Shown here piece by piece: positions 1 through 10,400 of a stretch of 64,000 nt of DNA (position 1 is the first letter of the stretch; the number at the start of each line of letters is the position of its first letter). The translations under genes and the position numbers were made by a program. The stretch lies in NCBI RefSeq assembly GCF_002999335.1, contig NW_020312590.1, forward strand, positions 310,001-374,000, written 5' to 3'. The notes under the pieces are model-generated. The model did not search any database and was not told the origin of the DNA. It worked only from the letters and a program-made list of their open reading frames with translations. Source of the stretch: Cyclospora cayetanensis (Eukaryota > Apicomplexa > Conoidasida > Eucoccidiorida > Eimeriidae).

Positions 1-1307
1 AGGCTTGCTAGCTCTTCTTGCCATGTGGTTCGGAATCAGCATCCCCCTCGTCTTCATGGTATGCTGACTTTCTGCAGAGAAGAGAGCGCCAGGGTCCTTG
101 AAGAAGGTACAAGATTTGCGTGGGAGTTGTCTATCAGCATTCGATCGAACAGCGGTTTTTTTGTGCCGTCTTGTGCCCTTATGTGTAGGGAGCCTACTTT
201 GGATTCAAGCAGCCAGCAATCACCATCCCCGTTCGAATCAATAAGATCCCCCGTCAGGTTCCCCAGCAGCCCTGGTTCATGCATCCCGCACTGTGCTCGT
301 TAGTTGGGGGAGCACTCCCGTTTGGGTGAGTTGCATAATCCTGATACTTGTTTAATCACGTATGGAAACGGCCGTGTGGGAGAAGGCACGCCATTCAGTC
401 TGTTCGTGTGTCGGGCGATTATGATAATAAAACGTCACACTCTTTGTACGTCGTCTGTTGTTGCGCACCACAGGGCAATGCTGACCGAGCTATTCTTCCT
501 CTTTTCTTGCATCTGGCAACACCGCTTTTATTACCTTTTTGGTAACTGCTTCGGGGCGCAGCACTTATAGCGGGCTTCTCACCCATAAAACTGGTTTCTC
601 CCACGTATTTATGTTTACTAGAGCTACCAAGGAGGCCTTGTATCTGCATTTTTGGTATGTATGTGCGTTCCAGGCTTCCTCTTTCTTGTGTTGATCATTC
701 TGTGCGTAACATGTGCCGAGATATCGATAACATTCGTGTATTTCCAGCTCGTATGGTACGTTGGGATTGCACAGTTTCGTTTTCTGGCATGCCCAAAGCG
801 CATATTTTTGCGCATTTGCAGCTATGGAGGGATATATTTGAACGTAGAAATAACTTCTGTTGGAATCCATGCACGAATGTGCTGCAGCGAAGATTACAAT
901 TGGTGGTGGAGGTCGTTCTTCTGTAGCGCTACAAGTGGGGTATACGTCATGCTCTACGCCATATACTATTTCCACTCGCGGTTGAGCCTCTCGCACACTA
1001 CAGGGTCCCTAGTCTATTTCGGGTATTCCTTCATCATGGCCTACGCATGCTTCATCCTCACAGGTACGGCCCCTTGAGACTGTCGGCTGCGACGGAGGTT
1101 TAAGCGATTTCAGGTCATGAGAAGCGCACATCTTGGAGGTTTCTCATGAACCACGCGCATGCATCAGGCGCCTACGTTGCGCACGCACTGGTCGATGCAG
1201 CCTCTTTTTGCACTGATCCCTGTGCACATTTTTTTTCAGGGGCTGTCGGGTTCATGGCCTCTTTTTTTTTCCTACGCAAGATTTACTCGTCGATTAAGGT
1301 GGATTAA
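1..1307 (+). CDS. Transmembrane 9 superfamily protein (nonaspanin/EMP70), 3' end only
   Basis: This is the C-terminal part of a multi-pass TM9SF protein, a family of Golgi/endosomal membrane proteins. The 5' part lies outside the window. Exons read 2..58, 189..325, 474..541, 674..755, 888..1063 and 1240..1307; every junction is GT-AG and phase-consistent, giving about 195 residues. Family hallmarks appear in order: WFGISIPLVFM then GAYFGFKQ, a P-R-Q-V-P segment, LVGGALPFG, ELFFLFSCIWQHRFYYLFG, then EDYNWWWRSFF, LVYFGYSFIMA, and the terminal RKIYSSIKVD. The last residues K-V-D match the KXD-type C-terminus that TM9 proteins use for Golgi retention (family knowledge). At least five hydrophobic segments are visible. 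The weakest choice is the donor at 756, where a site 5 nt upstream (751) is also possible but breaks phase. Introns are 130-177 nt. The gene converges on MND1 across about 550 nt. Confidence 0.93.
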
Positions 1308-1856
1308 GTGCCACAGAGACGGCACGCACTGCATCCGCGTGTAGAGGACGCACTGCCATGCCGCGAGACAATGCCTCGTCCATTTTAAGGGCGGGGTTGG
1401 CGGCCATGTGTTCCGCGTGCCTACAAGGGTTCGTGCATGCATCGGAGCTAATATACTTTTTCGTTGACATGGAATGCGCGAGAATCCGCGACAGCATGCA
1501 ATGGAAAGTTCAGATCTCCAAAGGCTTGCGTCATTTTCTAGCACCGAAGCGGGCTTGAAGACCACGCTGAAAGCAGCAGTAGCAGGAGACAAGCTTGCCG
1601 GACGCCTTGAGTCCATGTTGCTTCCAGGGCACACTGAGGGGCATCTTGTACATGCACGAATAAGCCCCAATCGGAAAAGATCAATAGATTTCGGCATTAA
1701 CCTCAAGAGCTGCGCTTTTGAAGGACCACAAGGGTGGTGGAGTACTATGTGTGAGGCGGCGATGAATCAAGGTCTAGGTCATCCCATCCGTGCGGCCTAT
1801 AACACAGAGGCCATTAATCTCTGCCTTCTTCGCCCTTTTGATACGTAAACCGGTGC
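1308..1856. other. Convergent intergenic region, TM9SF / MND1
   Basis: These 549 nt lie between two stop codons facing each other and should hold both 3' UTRs. Open frames of 124 codons (+, 1474-1848) and 144 codons (-, 1272-1706) exist, but neither shows a recognisable motif and they overlap each other, so I do not call a gene. Confidence 0.5.
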
Positions 1857-2718
1857 TCACAAGTCAAGAAGTTCGTCGATTCGATTTTCTGGGACGCCCA
1901 GTCTGCTTCGTGTGAACTGCCCTGGGAGTGGCCGATGCAAGAAATGCTCGGTGAGGCGAGCAGAGAAGCACCCTACGAATGATGGATATATTATCGGTCC
2001 AGCGTTCGGCGGCTGCATAGGCATAAGCCGTCTCCTCGGTGAGCTGCCGCAAGCGCTCCGGATCGCAGAAAGAGAAACTGTGCGCCTCCTCTTGGAGCTT
2101 CTGGAGGCGTTGTTGCAACGCATCCACTTGAGCCAAACGCTCTACGTCCTGTTCCTGTAATCACTCCCAGATGTCTTCTGCATTTATCGTCTCACGGACG
2201 CGAAAGGCGGGTTTATCCGTACATGTTCTGTCGGCGAATCGAGGGCGCCCAACAATTCCCAGGAAGCCAACAGTTTTGCCTTTTGCTCTCTAAACGAATG
2301 GCACACCTACGATGATGCGCGTTGCGGGCTCTAATAGCTAACCGTAAGCTTTGTAGTTCTGCATCCTGTTGAGCGTATGCTTGGCTTCTGAGCTCCCTGA
2401 AACGCATTTTAATGCCTTTCAAATATACATTCTGAGGGCGCTAGGCACGCAGCACCAGAATACTGAAGACCCTGCCACCTTGTCGGTCTGTATGAGATTC
2501 TCCTCAAGCAGCATCTTGACCGCATCTGCGGTGCAACTCGCTTCAATGCCATTTCACCGGCAAGCAGATAACGGCTAACCTTTTGCCTGGATGCTCCTAT
2601 ACCCAGCCTTTTCAGCTAGTTTCTCAAGCTCTTTCGACCCGAAAAAGGAGTTAGAATCAAGCACAAGTTTGTGCAAAATATGAAGTCTTTCCTCCGAAGT
2701 CTGCTTTGCTTTAACCAT
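1857..2718 (-). CDS. MND1: Meiotic nuclear division protein 1 homolog
   Basis: MND1 pairs with HOP2 and stimulates Dmc1/Rad51 strand exchange in meiosis. Exons on the minus strand are 2718..2580, 2525..2429, 2396..2311, about 2141..1977 and 1921..1857, giving about 183 residues (human MND1 is 205). The start is the ATG at 2718. Exon 1 encodes the winged-helix region (K-Q-T-S-E-E-R then FFGSKELEKLAEKAGY). Exon 2 continues with AVKMLLEENLIQTDKV and the aromatic S-V-F-W strand. Exons 3-4 form the coiled coil. The family signature AERWTDNI is followed by the C-terminal GVPENRIDELLDL. Four of the five exon junctions are clean. The intron 3 acceptor is uncertain: the phase-compatible AG (exon from 2141) has a poor pyrimidine tract, while the better-looking AG at 2155 would put the join out of frame. 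Presence of MND1 fits a sexual cycle. The stop lies 549 nt from the convergent TM9SF stop. Confidence 0.88.
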
Positions 2719-3108
2719 CTTCGTAAGAGAAATTTGTAGTTATACGTGTAGTGCTCAACAAATACACAGAATCGCAATAGCAAGCATGTGGGAGGACCCT
2801 AATGTCCTGCACACTTGCATGTGTATAGACAGTTCCCGTCGCAACAGTGTAATGAATCAGCAAATGCGTCCGGATCTTCGGATTAATCGTCAGCCAAGAT
2901 TTTCCTGATGCACAACAAACTTGGTTATTTATTTGTGCCACCGTCATCCCAGGCTAACTTGCGCGCGTGTTTCTGGGTAGTAGGCTCATCCAGCGCCTCG
3001 ACTTACAAACGCCGAAGGGCCAAGCACCTGTTCCTGAAAGGAAGTAATTTCGCCAATCCAGGATAAAACGCGAGAGCGCACGAACTCGGCAATTTAAATA
3101 CAATAATA
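2719..3108. other. Intergenic region between NSUN-type gene 3' end and MND1 start
   Basis: These 390 nt separate the end of the methyltransferase gene from the MND1 start codon on the same strand, so they should contain one 3' UTR and the MND1 promoter. I see no ORF with protein-like composition and no repeat. Confidence 0.4.
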
Positions 3109-5415
3109 CTATTCAGATTCGAGCCGGGAAAATGTTGCGCAAAAGAAGCCGTCCATTCCACGAGAAGTTGGTAGCGAGTGGAATGGAGGTTCATTTAAGA
3201 CTAACCCATGCTGCTGGCAGAAAAACTTGGCCTGAATGTGCAAATCCACAAATGCAAAGTGCTATACCGGGTGCAACTCGACCAAAATGGATAAAGGTAC
3301 TCGCACTAGAACGCAGATCCTATTCTGCTGTCGAAGCGGTTAACTCTGCATACGGATGTACCTGTTGGACATTTTCTTCATCTAAAATGCTGCACGTGAT
3401 GTAGACGATCTTGCCACTTTTTGGCTTGACATACTGCAAAGCGCTGCTGAAGATATGGCGTTGCAGTGCAATGAAATCCATGAGCTGCAAAAGATCAGTC
3501 TCGTGCATAGATAGTTGGGTTGGCACGCGTGGTAAACTATGGCACACCTGCCTTAAAGTGAAGAAAAACCCTCTAAATCCTCGATACGGGGGCCCACCTT
3601 ATCGTCACGGTATTTCCATTTCATTTCTGGACTCCGCCGCAAGGCACCAGTGCCGGTGCAAGGCACGTCACACACAACCTGCACGAAAGCGCATCTCCCG
3701 AGCCTCCCAGTCACTCCTGCTCCAAAGGCAAAGCGTGGAATCGTAAGCTGCTTACAGCCAAGAGCAAATAGACGCGCTCTATACTGCGCAGAGGATCAAG
3801 GTCGCCTTTTGAATTGACTGAGGCTCTCGGTACTACGGGCAGAGAGGAAGCAACAATGCATGATTTAGAATCTCATGACAGATAGCATTCGCAGAAAGAG
3901 CTGCAAGAGGGTCCTCACCCAATCCATTGCCCCGGCGAGTTTCTGAAGAACGGGATCTCCTGGTGTTAGGACTGTATAGTTTGTAATTCCTGCTCTTTTC
4001 AGCCTCTTCTTCGCTTCCCGGAGCATCCTTTCTCGTACATCATGCAGATAAATCTTTCCCTTGTTCACCATTTGAGGGCCGAAAGCCAGTGTCTTCCCTC
4101 CGCTACCTGCGCAGTAATCTAGGACCTTATCTCCCGGCTTTGCCTGAAGAAACACGAGCACGCAGAGGCCTTAAAAGATGCGCAGTGCAACGCGCCCATG
4201 GTATACCACCTTTTACAAACTCATCATCCTACCCTGTGCATAGTGACAAACTTACTGCGACTTTTAGAGCTGCTAGTTGACTTGCTTCATCCTGGATCTC
4301 GAAATAGCCTCTATGGAATTCTGGCAAATCGCCTAGGCGCTGGCGGTGAGGCAGTACTAAGGCATACGGCGAATTGGCACTCTTCTCCACAGCAATGCCT
4401 AACAGCAGAAATCAATTGGGGCAGAGGTCGATGCAACATACCCTAGTTGCCTGCAGTTTAGAATGTGTGCATGGAGCAGGATATTGTTCCGCCAACGTGC
4501 ACTGCATTGTCAATGCTTCGGCGGCTTTAACTGTATACAGGTAGAAAGGTGCAACTAATCATCCGGGCAATCGACGGAATACCTTTGTTAAGCAAGTAGC
4601 TATAGAGCCGATCACGTGAAATTGCAAGGGTGTTCGTCCGCAGGTATGTAGGCGCCTCTTCGTTAAGAATATTGCAGATATTGATGGCTTTGACCGTCCC
4701 ATAGGCGTTCTCGATGCGAGCAAACAGCTCACTGGGGAAGGAAGTCCTGGTAGAGGGCGGCAGCTTGATGTTTTGTGTCTGCAGTTTCCACCTGCAAAAG
4801 GTTGCGCATGCACCACCCACCCTGTGACTGTGCCTATATCAAGCCGGTGAGTTGAACTGTATGAGCATGCGAAAAACCCTCTCCAATTGAAATAGACTTC
4901 TTTGCTAAGTGAGCTTCGGAAAGAGGCCCACCAGCAAGATTGCAACAGTATGGGATCTAAAATTGGGAAAGCAAGTCAGCTAGATGCCTGAGCTCAACGG
5001 ATCGCGAAAGTTTGACCCGCGACAGCTAATGCGCCAATTTCAAGCGGTAAACAAAGAAGATGCAAAGTATTTAAGCGAAGGAGCAGACAAAGCTTCGAAC
5101 AAAGGAGTAGCAGGAAATAAACTGAGAAAAAACATCAGAGATAACTATTTGCCAAGTGTACCTGTCTGATACAAAGTATGTACGTATCCTGCTTGGCCAT
5201 GAGGTTGGGGGGGGCGTGATGTGGTCCAGGAGACCTTTCCACTTGACAATTTGGTAGATATGTTCAGTAATGAATTTCTTGTCGTTGCTTCCGACGCTCT
5301 TGTTGCAATTGTAGTAATGACGCAGGAAGAGATCCAAGGGAAGATGCCCTGTCGAGTGAGGCGCGTAGTACAGCTGTAAAGCCTGTTCAAGGTGCCTAAC
5401 ACGAAATGCATTCAT
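3109..5415 (-). CDS. RsmB/NOP2/Sun-family RNA (cytosine-5) methyltransferase
   Basis: This enzyme family transfers a methyl group from SAM to C5 of cytosine in rRNA or tRNA. Seven exons on the minus strand: 5415..5162, 4791..4583, 4398..4256, 4143..3919, 3678..3598, 3547..3362 and 3231..3109. All junctions agree in phase and give 406 residues. The N-terminal helical domain (residues 1-90) resembles the NusB-like part of RsmB-type enzymes (KSVGSNDKKFITEHIYQIV). SAM motif I is DYCAGSGGKT (about 211-220). The two family cysteines are present: Cys284 in DVPCTGTG and Cys356 in YITCSI, so the enzyme should use the two-cysteine m5C mechanism. The ending SRGMDGFFCATF is typical. Intron 5 is only 50 nt. 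The ATG at 5415 is the first in-frame start; an upstream non-coding exon cannot be excluded. The exact NSUN subgroup and target RNA are not decided. Confidence 0.92.
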
Positions 5416-6277
5416 CTTCCTTGTCAGCAAGTCATACCCAATATTCACGTTGCACCCGTAACCGTAAGCCCGGCACCGAGCTCAGGTATTGTTTACGGCT
5501 CAAAGCTTGGTCGGCTGCTTCTTTGGGGACTCTCGGCATGGCTGCCTTGTGGCCCCAAGAGCGCAGATCACCTTCCCATCTGCGCAGAAGGCATGTAACT
5601 TGGTGAGTGAAGCGCGTTACATTCACTGCGTGGCTTAAGAGGGACCCGCAATGCACTCCATCACACTGAGCAGTGCCACACTGCAGAGTGTGGTGGAATT
5701 AAGGAAAACAGTGGTTAAAGAAGACTCTCTACCTATTTCTGTACAATTGGCTAGAAAACATGAAACAAACTACAGTTGTAATTATGCCTGACGCACATCT
5801 GCGCGCCACAGGTTGCTAGTCCGCATGCAAGACGTGCCTGCTTGCTTCCACATAATCCATCTCCTTTGAGACAGTGTGGAAACGCCAACATACTTAACAG
5901 TAGTCAGTCATGTATGTTGTCTGGATTGACCCTTATATTTCGACTTCTGATCTCCATACTCCTGTTCCCCCGCAACTAAATTTGTGGGAATCAGAGAGTT
6001 TCCTCATCTACTTCTGCTCGCACTATGGCTGGCTGAAATAGTGGACTTTCATCATTCATCAAGTGCAGTTTAGGGCCTCCAAGTCATTTGGACGCATACA
6101 GTTGGCGATGGGCAACCGACTCAGGCCGCACTCCTTCTGGCATCGGATGTTTTTGTCTTGAATGTCACCAATATTTGCTGAGGAGTTTGAGAATTTCCGC
6201 AGATCAGTGTCTCTCCGAGGCTGACGCAGGGGTGTGCACCGTCGGACGCATTTCGGGGCTTCCTGGTCGATGTTTTT
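5416..6277. promoter_or_regulatory. Divergent intergenic region, RNA methyltransferase / Elongin C
   Basis: These 862 nt lie between two divergent start codons and should contain both promoters. The ORFs here (for example 68 codons at 5392-5598 and the 5' part of a 157-codon frame at 6088-6561) lack family motifs. The sequence just before the Elongin C ATG ends in an AG preceded by a short T-run (6289-6290), so an extra 5' exon of Elongin C could lie here. No defined transcription motif is recognisable. Confidence 0.35.
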
Positions 6278-6847
6278 ATGAGAATTTCAGGGGGCGTTCA
6301 TGGTGGAAACAGCCGCGGAGCACCCATTGTCGAGACTCTGTACCATGCCCAGCGCTCCTCATCAGGCTCTTCAGATGTATTAAAAATGACACTGGCGGAT
6401 GCTTCAGTGTGCCAGGACGGGCAAGAATGCTCGAATACCTCCAAGCCAGCCGCAGCCCGCAGTACACCAGATGCATCCGTGGATATGCAGACCAGCTCCT
6501 CTTCATCTCCCACTGCTCATACAGAGCAACCAGACCACCAAGAAGGCTCAGAACGTGGTGAAGTGGTGCGTTTGATAAGCGCTGAGGGGAGGCCCGTAGA
6601 GGTGCCAGTGCGAGTAGCCAGGGAATGCGAATTCCTCGAACGGATGCTTTCTGGTTCATTTACGGAAAGCCGAACGCGGGAGCTAAGTCTCCCGAACATC
6701 AGATACCGCGCGCTTAGCAAAGTTGTGGAATATCTGAGGCGAAGGGCCCAGTGGCGGGAAGGTGGAGGGGTACCTCTCGAGTTTGAAATGGATGATGACA
6801 TAGCAGTCGATCTCTTGATAGCCGCTGACTATTTGGGGCTGAAGTAG
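6278..6847 (+). CDS. ELOC: Elongin C (BTB/POZ-SKP1 fold) with N-terminal extension
   Basis: Elongin C is the adaptor of cullin-2/5 E3 ligases and a subunit of the Elongin transcription factor. The single open frame encodes 189 residues. The last ~95 residues align with the family along their whole length: VRLISAEGRPVEVPVRVA, then FLERMLSGSF, LSLPNIRYRALSKVVEYL and the final VDLLIAADYLGLK. Human ELOC is 112 residues, so residues 1-93 are an extension, Ser/Ala/Gln-rich and probably disordered. In-frame ATGs are at 6278 and 6386. The segment from 6278 could be read as an acceptor region, in which case the true start lies in another exon. The gene converges on the phospholipase gene. The ELOC assignment rests on the conserved SKP1-like core; a SKP1 paralog is less likely because the SKP1-specific C-terminal helices are absent. 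Confidence 0.88.
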   Translation: MRISGGVHGGNSRGAPIVETLYHAQRSSSGSSDVLKMTLADASVCQDGQECSNTSKPAAARSTPDASVDMQTSSSSSPTAHTEQPDHQEGSERGEVVRLISAEGRPVEVPVRVARECEFLERMLSGSFTESRTRELSLPNIRYRALSKVVEYLRRRAQWREGGGVPLEFEMDDDIAVDLLIAADYLGLK

Positions 6848-7487
6848 CAAGGTGAACCATTAGATTATGATATGCGCTTTTCCTTTTCTAGGCTTGGAAA
6901 AGGGATGGTGACAGCCGGCATTTGTCGGTGTTCGCCCCTCCTCTGTTGTATCCCGCAATCAGGCGTGTTATCGTCTGCGTATCCACGCACTTGAACCCGT
7001 CTGCGGACCTTGTTACCCCGTTTCTGGGGGGAGGAAACACGGTTTTTTCCTCGCATGATAAGTATGGGGTTGCGCATTTGGTGTTTCCTTTGCGCGTTAC
7101 TACGTCCACCTGTTCATGTATAGAGTCTCTGAGTATATGCATTTGCTCGTCTCACCATCCGTTACAACTCGATCAAGAGGACGCGGTAGTCTTTCGAACA
7201 CTAGAACTAGTCAGAAATAATTCATAGTAGGTTTTTTGTGAGTTGCCACCTAAGGCGACTGTTTTTAAAGCAGGGACGCTCAGCCTCAGTCAGTCGCCCC
7301 CCTTTTCCGCATGTGTAGATATATAAATCGTATACCCCAGTGGCCACCCTTCGCCTCAGTTGCCTTCGCGCTGCTTCAAATCAAACAAGCAGCGAACTGA
7401 ATCCCACATGCGTCACCGCTCGACTGGCCCCAAGGCGGGGCACCCCCTTTAGGTGTAGGCAAATCGGGAAGGTGCTCTGTTAGCCAG
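6848..7487. other. Convergent intergenic region, Elongin C / patatin-like phospholipase
   Basis: These 640 nt separate two convergent stop codons. The 70-101 codon ORFs on both strands (6865-7227) overlap one another and have no motif. I see nothing beyond presumed 3' UTRs. Confidence 0.4.
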
Positions 7488-10400
7488 CTACGGCTGAGCT
7501 CGAATGCGCTGAAAGATCCCGTGGAGGACATGGCGTACGCCGGTGAGGGGCACTAGAGTTTCCGTTTCGTCCTCGTTGACAGAAGAAAGGTGGCGCCTGC
7601 CCACGAGCTCCAGCATGTCGAAGGCCCCGTTCGAAGGGGTCCCTGCCTTTGATCGAGGGTAGCGAAGCAGCCACGCTAAAAAGGAACGCCGCCCTCCCGA
7701 GAAGACTTCAGAACCCAGATTCAGGGTACTGTCGTCTTGGGAGCCATCTGGAGGCGCGTCAAGTCCTACCTCTGAGCCCCCCTCTCCGGACGCGTTCTTG
7801 CGCTCCACACTTGGCCTTTGCGCCTTCGAACGCTCGTCATCAGGGCCTCCCGGATCCGCATCCTCAGCAAAGGCCTTGGGCGCCGTGGGGGCTTCCGCGC
7901 ATGCGTGGCTCCCCTCGGCCTCCTTCTCCGGTGACCGCTGCCACAGAGAGCCGCCAATGTCGGCGCTTTGGCCCTCGGCGGGCGCTAAGAAGCAGCACTT
8001 GACCAGCCTGACAAAGGCCGAGTCTGAAGGCCTTACGGGAGCCTGCATGGCAGTTCGCAGGGCCCCGAGAGACCGCGCTCCAGCGGAGTACACCCACTTC
8101 CCGGCTTCGGCAGTGTGCGCCGCGAGCGAGCGGACTAGAGAGCGGCTCGTCTTTTGCAGCGGGTACTCTGGCCTGAGGATATCTGCGAGCCGCTGAATTG
8201 CCTCCTTGTTCTTTGGGGCATCCGCGTAGCGCCGAGCCGCCAGCTTAAGTTTGTCCAAGCGCTCCTTGGAGGTTTCGTCGATGGATACAGTGTCGATTTC
8301 CGGGTTGAAGCGGAAGTAGATGGACGGCGGCAGCAGCTCCGTCAGCAGTTCGTGGATGGTCTCCGTGTTGGTGGCTGCGTTCACGAGCTGCGTGAAGATG
8401 CCATCCCACCCCGTCCGCGTATCGCACCGCTCCGAGGCGCACTTCCCGGTACCAACGCTGACCACTAACTCAATAGGCACCCCAGGGTACAGCGCCCGGG
8501 CTTCTGCGATGGCCACAGCCGTCGGATTGTTTGCTAGCAGGGCCCCATCCGCCAGCAGCTCTCTCCCCATCTTCTTGCCGCTGAAGAAGCCAGGAGCCGC
8601 GGTCGTCGCCCTTAGGGCGTCCCTCACACGCACGCAGCACGAGCCCTCATACCGCGCCCCTTCAGCCGCTTGGCCAGTGGCTGGACTGAGTCGCGAACTG
8701 CAGCCATAGGGCTGCCCTGAGGACCTTTTGAAGAGGCTCAGAATCCGGCGAAGCCCGCTGCCTGCCAGTTGCGGGCCTCTTTCCGACGGACTCGTCCCGG
8801 CGGCTGGCAGATGCGGGTAATTATAGTTCCGCCAGACTACTAGCTTGGCTGGGTTGGTTGAAACTCTCGTGGAGAGGCAAAAGACCTTGGGCACAGAGGT
8901 GTCTGCTGCAAAATCAATCATCCGGGTGTCTCCAAAGGCGCGGAGGAGCAGCGATTCCCACAGGCTCTCGTCGTAATACGCCTGCCGTACGACCAGGCGG
9001 GCCCCCGCCACCGCCGCCGAGTCCTTCACAAAAATCTCGCTAATAAGCGCGTCGTAAAGGGCCTCCAGTTCCTCGGTAGTCGCCCTCTCGAGCCCGAGGA
9101 GAAGAGCAATGACGCCCCCCGTCGACGTCCCACAGATAATATCAAAGATGCCACTGAGCTCGGCCGTCCCTACAGCCGCAGCGATCTCCTTCAAGAGCGC
9201 CACTGTAAGGACGCCCCTCGTGCCGCCCCCATCGAGCGCGAGAATGCGGAGGCCCCGCTGCCCTGGCACACGCGGGCGCCACTGGGGGCCCTCGCCGAGG
9301 GCCGAGGCTAGCACCGTTGCCAACCGCAAAGGCCTCGCGTGCTGCAAGCGTGCTCGTTGGTGCCGTTCTATCGGGGGGAGCATGTGGGAAACGCGTGGCA
9401 ACTCGGATGTCTCGGCAGCAACAGTGGAGGCCTCATTGGCCGCTCCAGAAGAACGTGCGCCCTCCGCATCTGTCACAACCGACGGCCCCAAAGGCACGGA
9501 GAAGGGCCTTGACGGAGAGAGCTTGCCGGAGCAGAATTCAATGACCTTTTTGAGAGATGCTTTCAGAGACGCACAGCCGCGGAGGTGCTGGATGACGGCC
9601 TCTTCATTCATGCACAAGGCATACAAAAAGTCCAAAGCGGCGATCTGCAGCCGCTCAAGAGCCGCTGTGTTGTCGAGAACAACCCCCCCCCCGCAGCCCT
9701 TCCACCACCCCGTTCGGCGGTAGGGCGCAACTATGGCTGCAGCAAGGCCCTCTTGTAGCCGACAGCGGAAGGGCTCCTCGGACCCCTCTCCTTTCCTCTG
9801 CAGCTCCCGCGATACCACCGAAAACAACACCTCGGAGTCTCCTTCCCTGCGGGTCAGCCGGGCCAGAGCCTCTACGGCCCCCAGTTTGGTTTCCGCATGC
9901 TCCGAGGATACGGCGTCGAGCAGTGCGCGGACGGCCAAGGGCGCAACTGAAGACTGAAACGCCTGCGTTCCGGTCAGCAAACAAAGAGCTTGGAAGCGCT
10001 TCTTCTGCGTGTGCTGCTGGACGAAGGTGCCGGAGAGAACAGGAGGGCCTTCCCTATCCGACAGCCTTTGGAGATGCCGCTCCGCGGATGCGGCACCGCC
10101 TTCGCGCAACTCCTGCGCCGAGACGTCAGGGCTGTCGTCCACAGTGATTCCTAATACTCCCCAAAGAGGCATCGAACTGCCAGAGGCCCGGGGATGTGCA
10201 ATGTGCACCTCCTGCAGCAGATCCAGGAAGCGAGCCTCCACCTGCGCGGCGCCTTCGCCGAAGGCTGCGTGTGCCTCCTGCTGCGACCCTCTGTCTTGGC
10301 CTCCAAGACCCTCCACAACCCTCGCCTTCATGGCAGCAGCAAGCGCCTCCCCCCCAACAGCTGCAACTGCTGCCCACACGGCGCTGTCGCCAGCCAGCAG

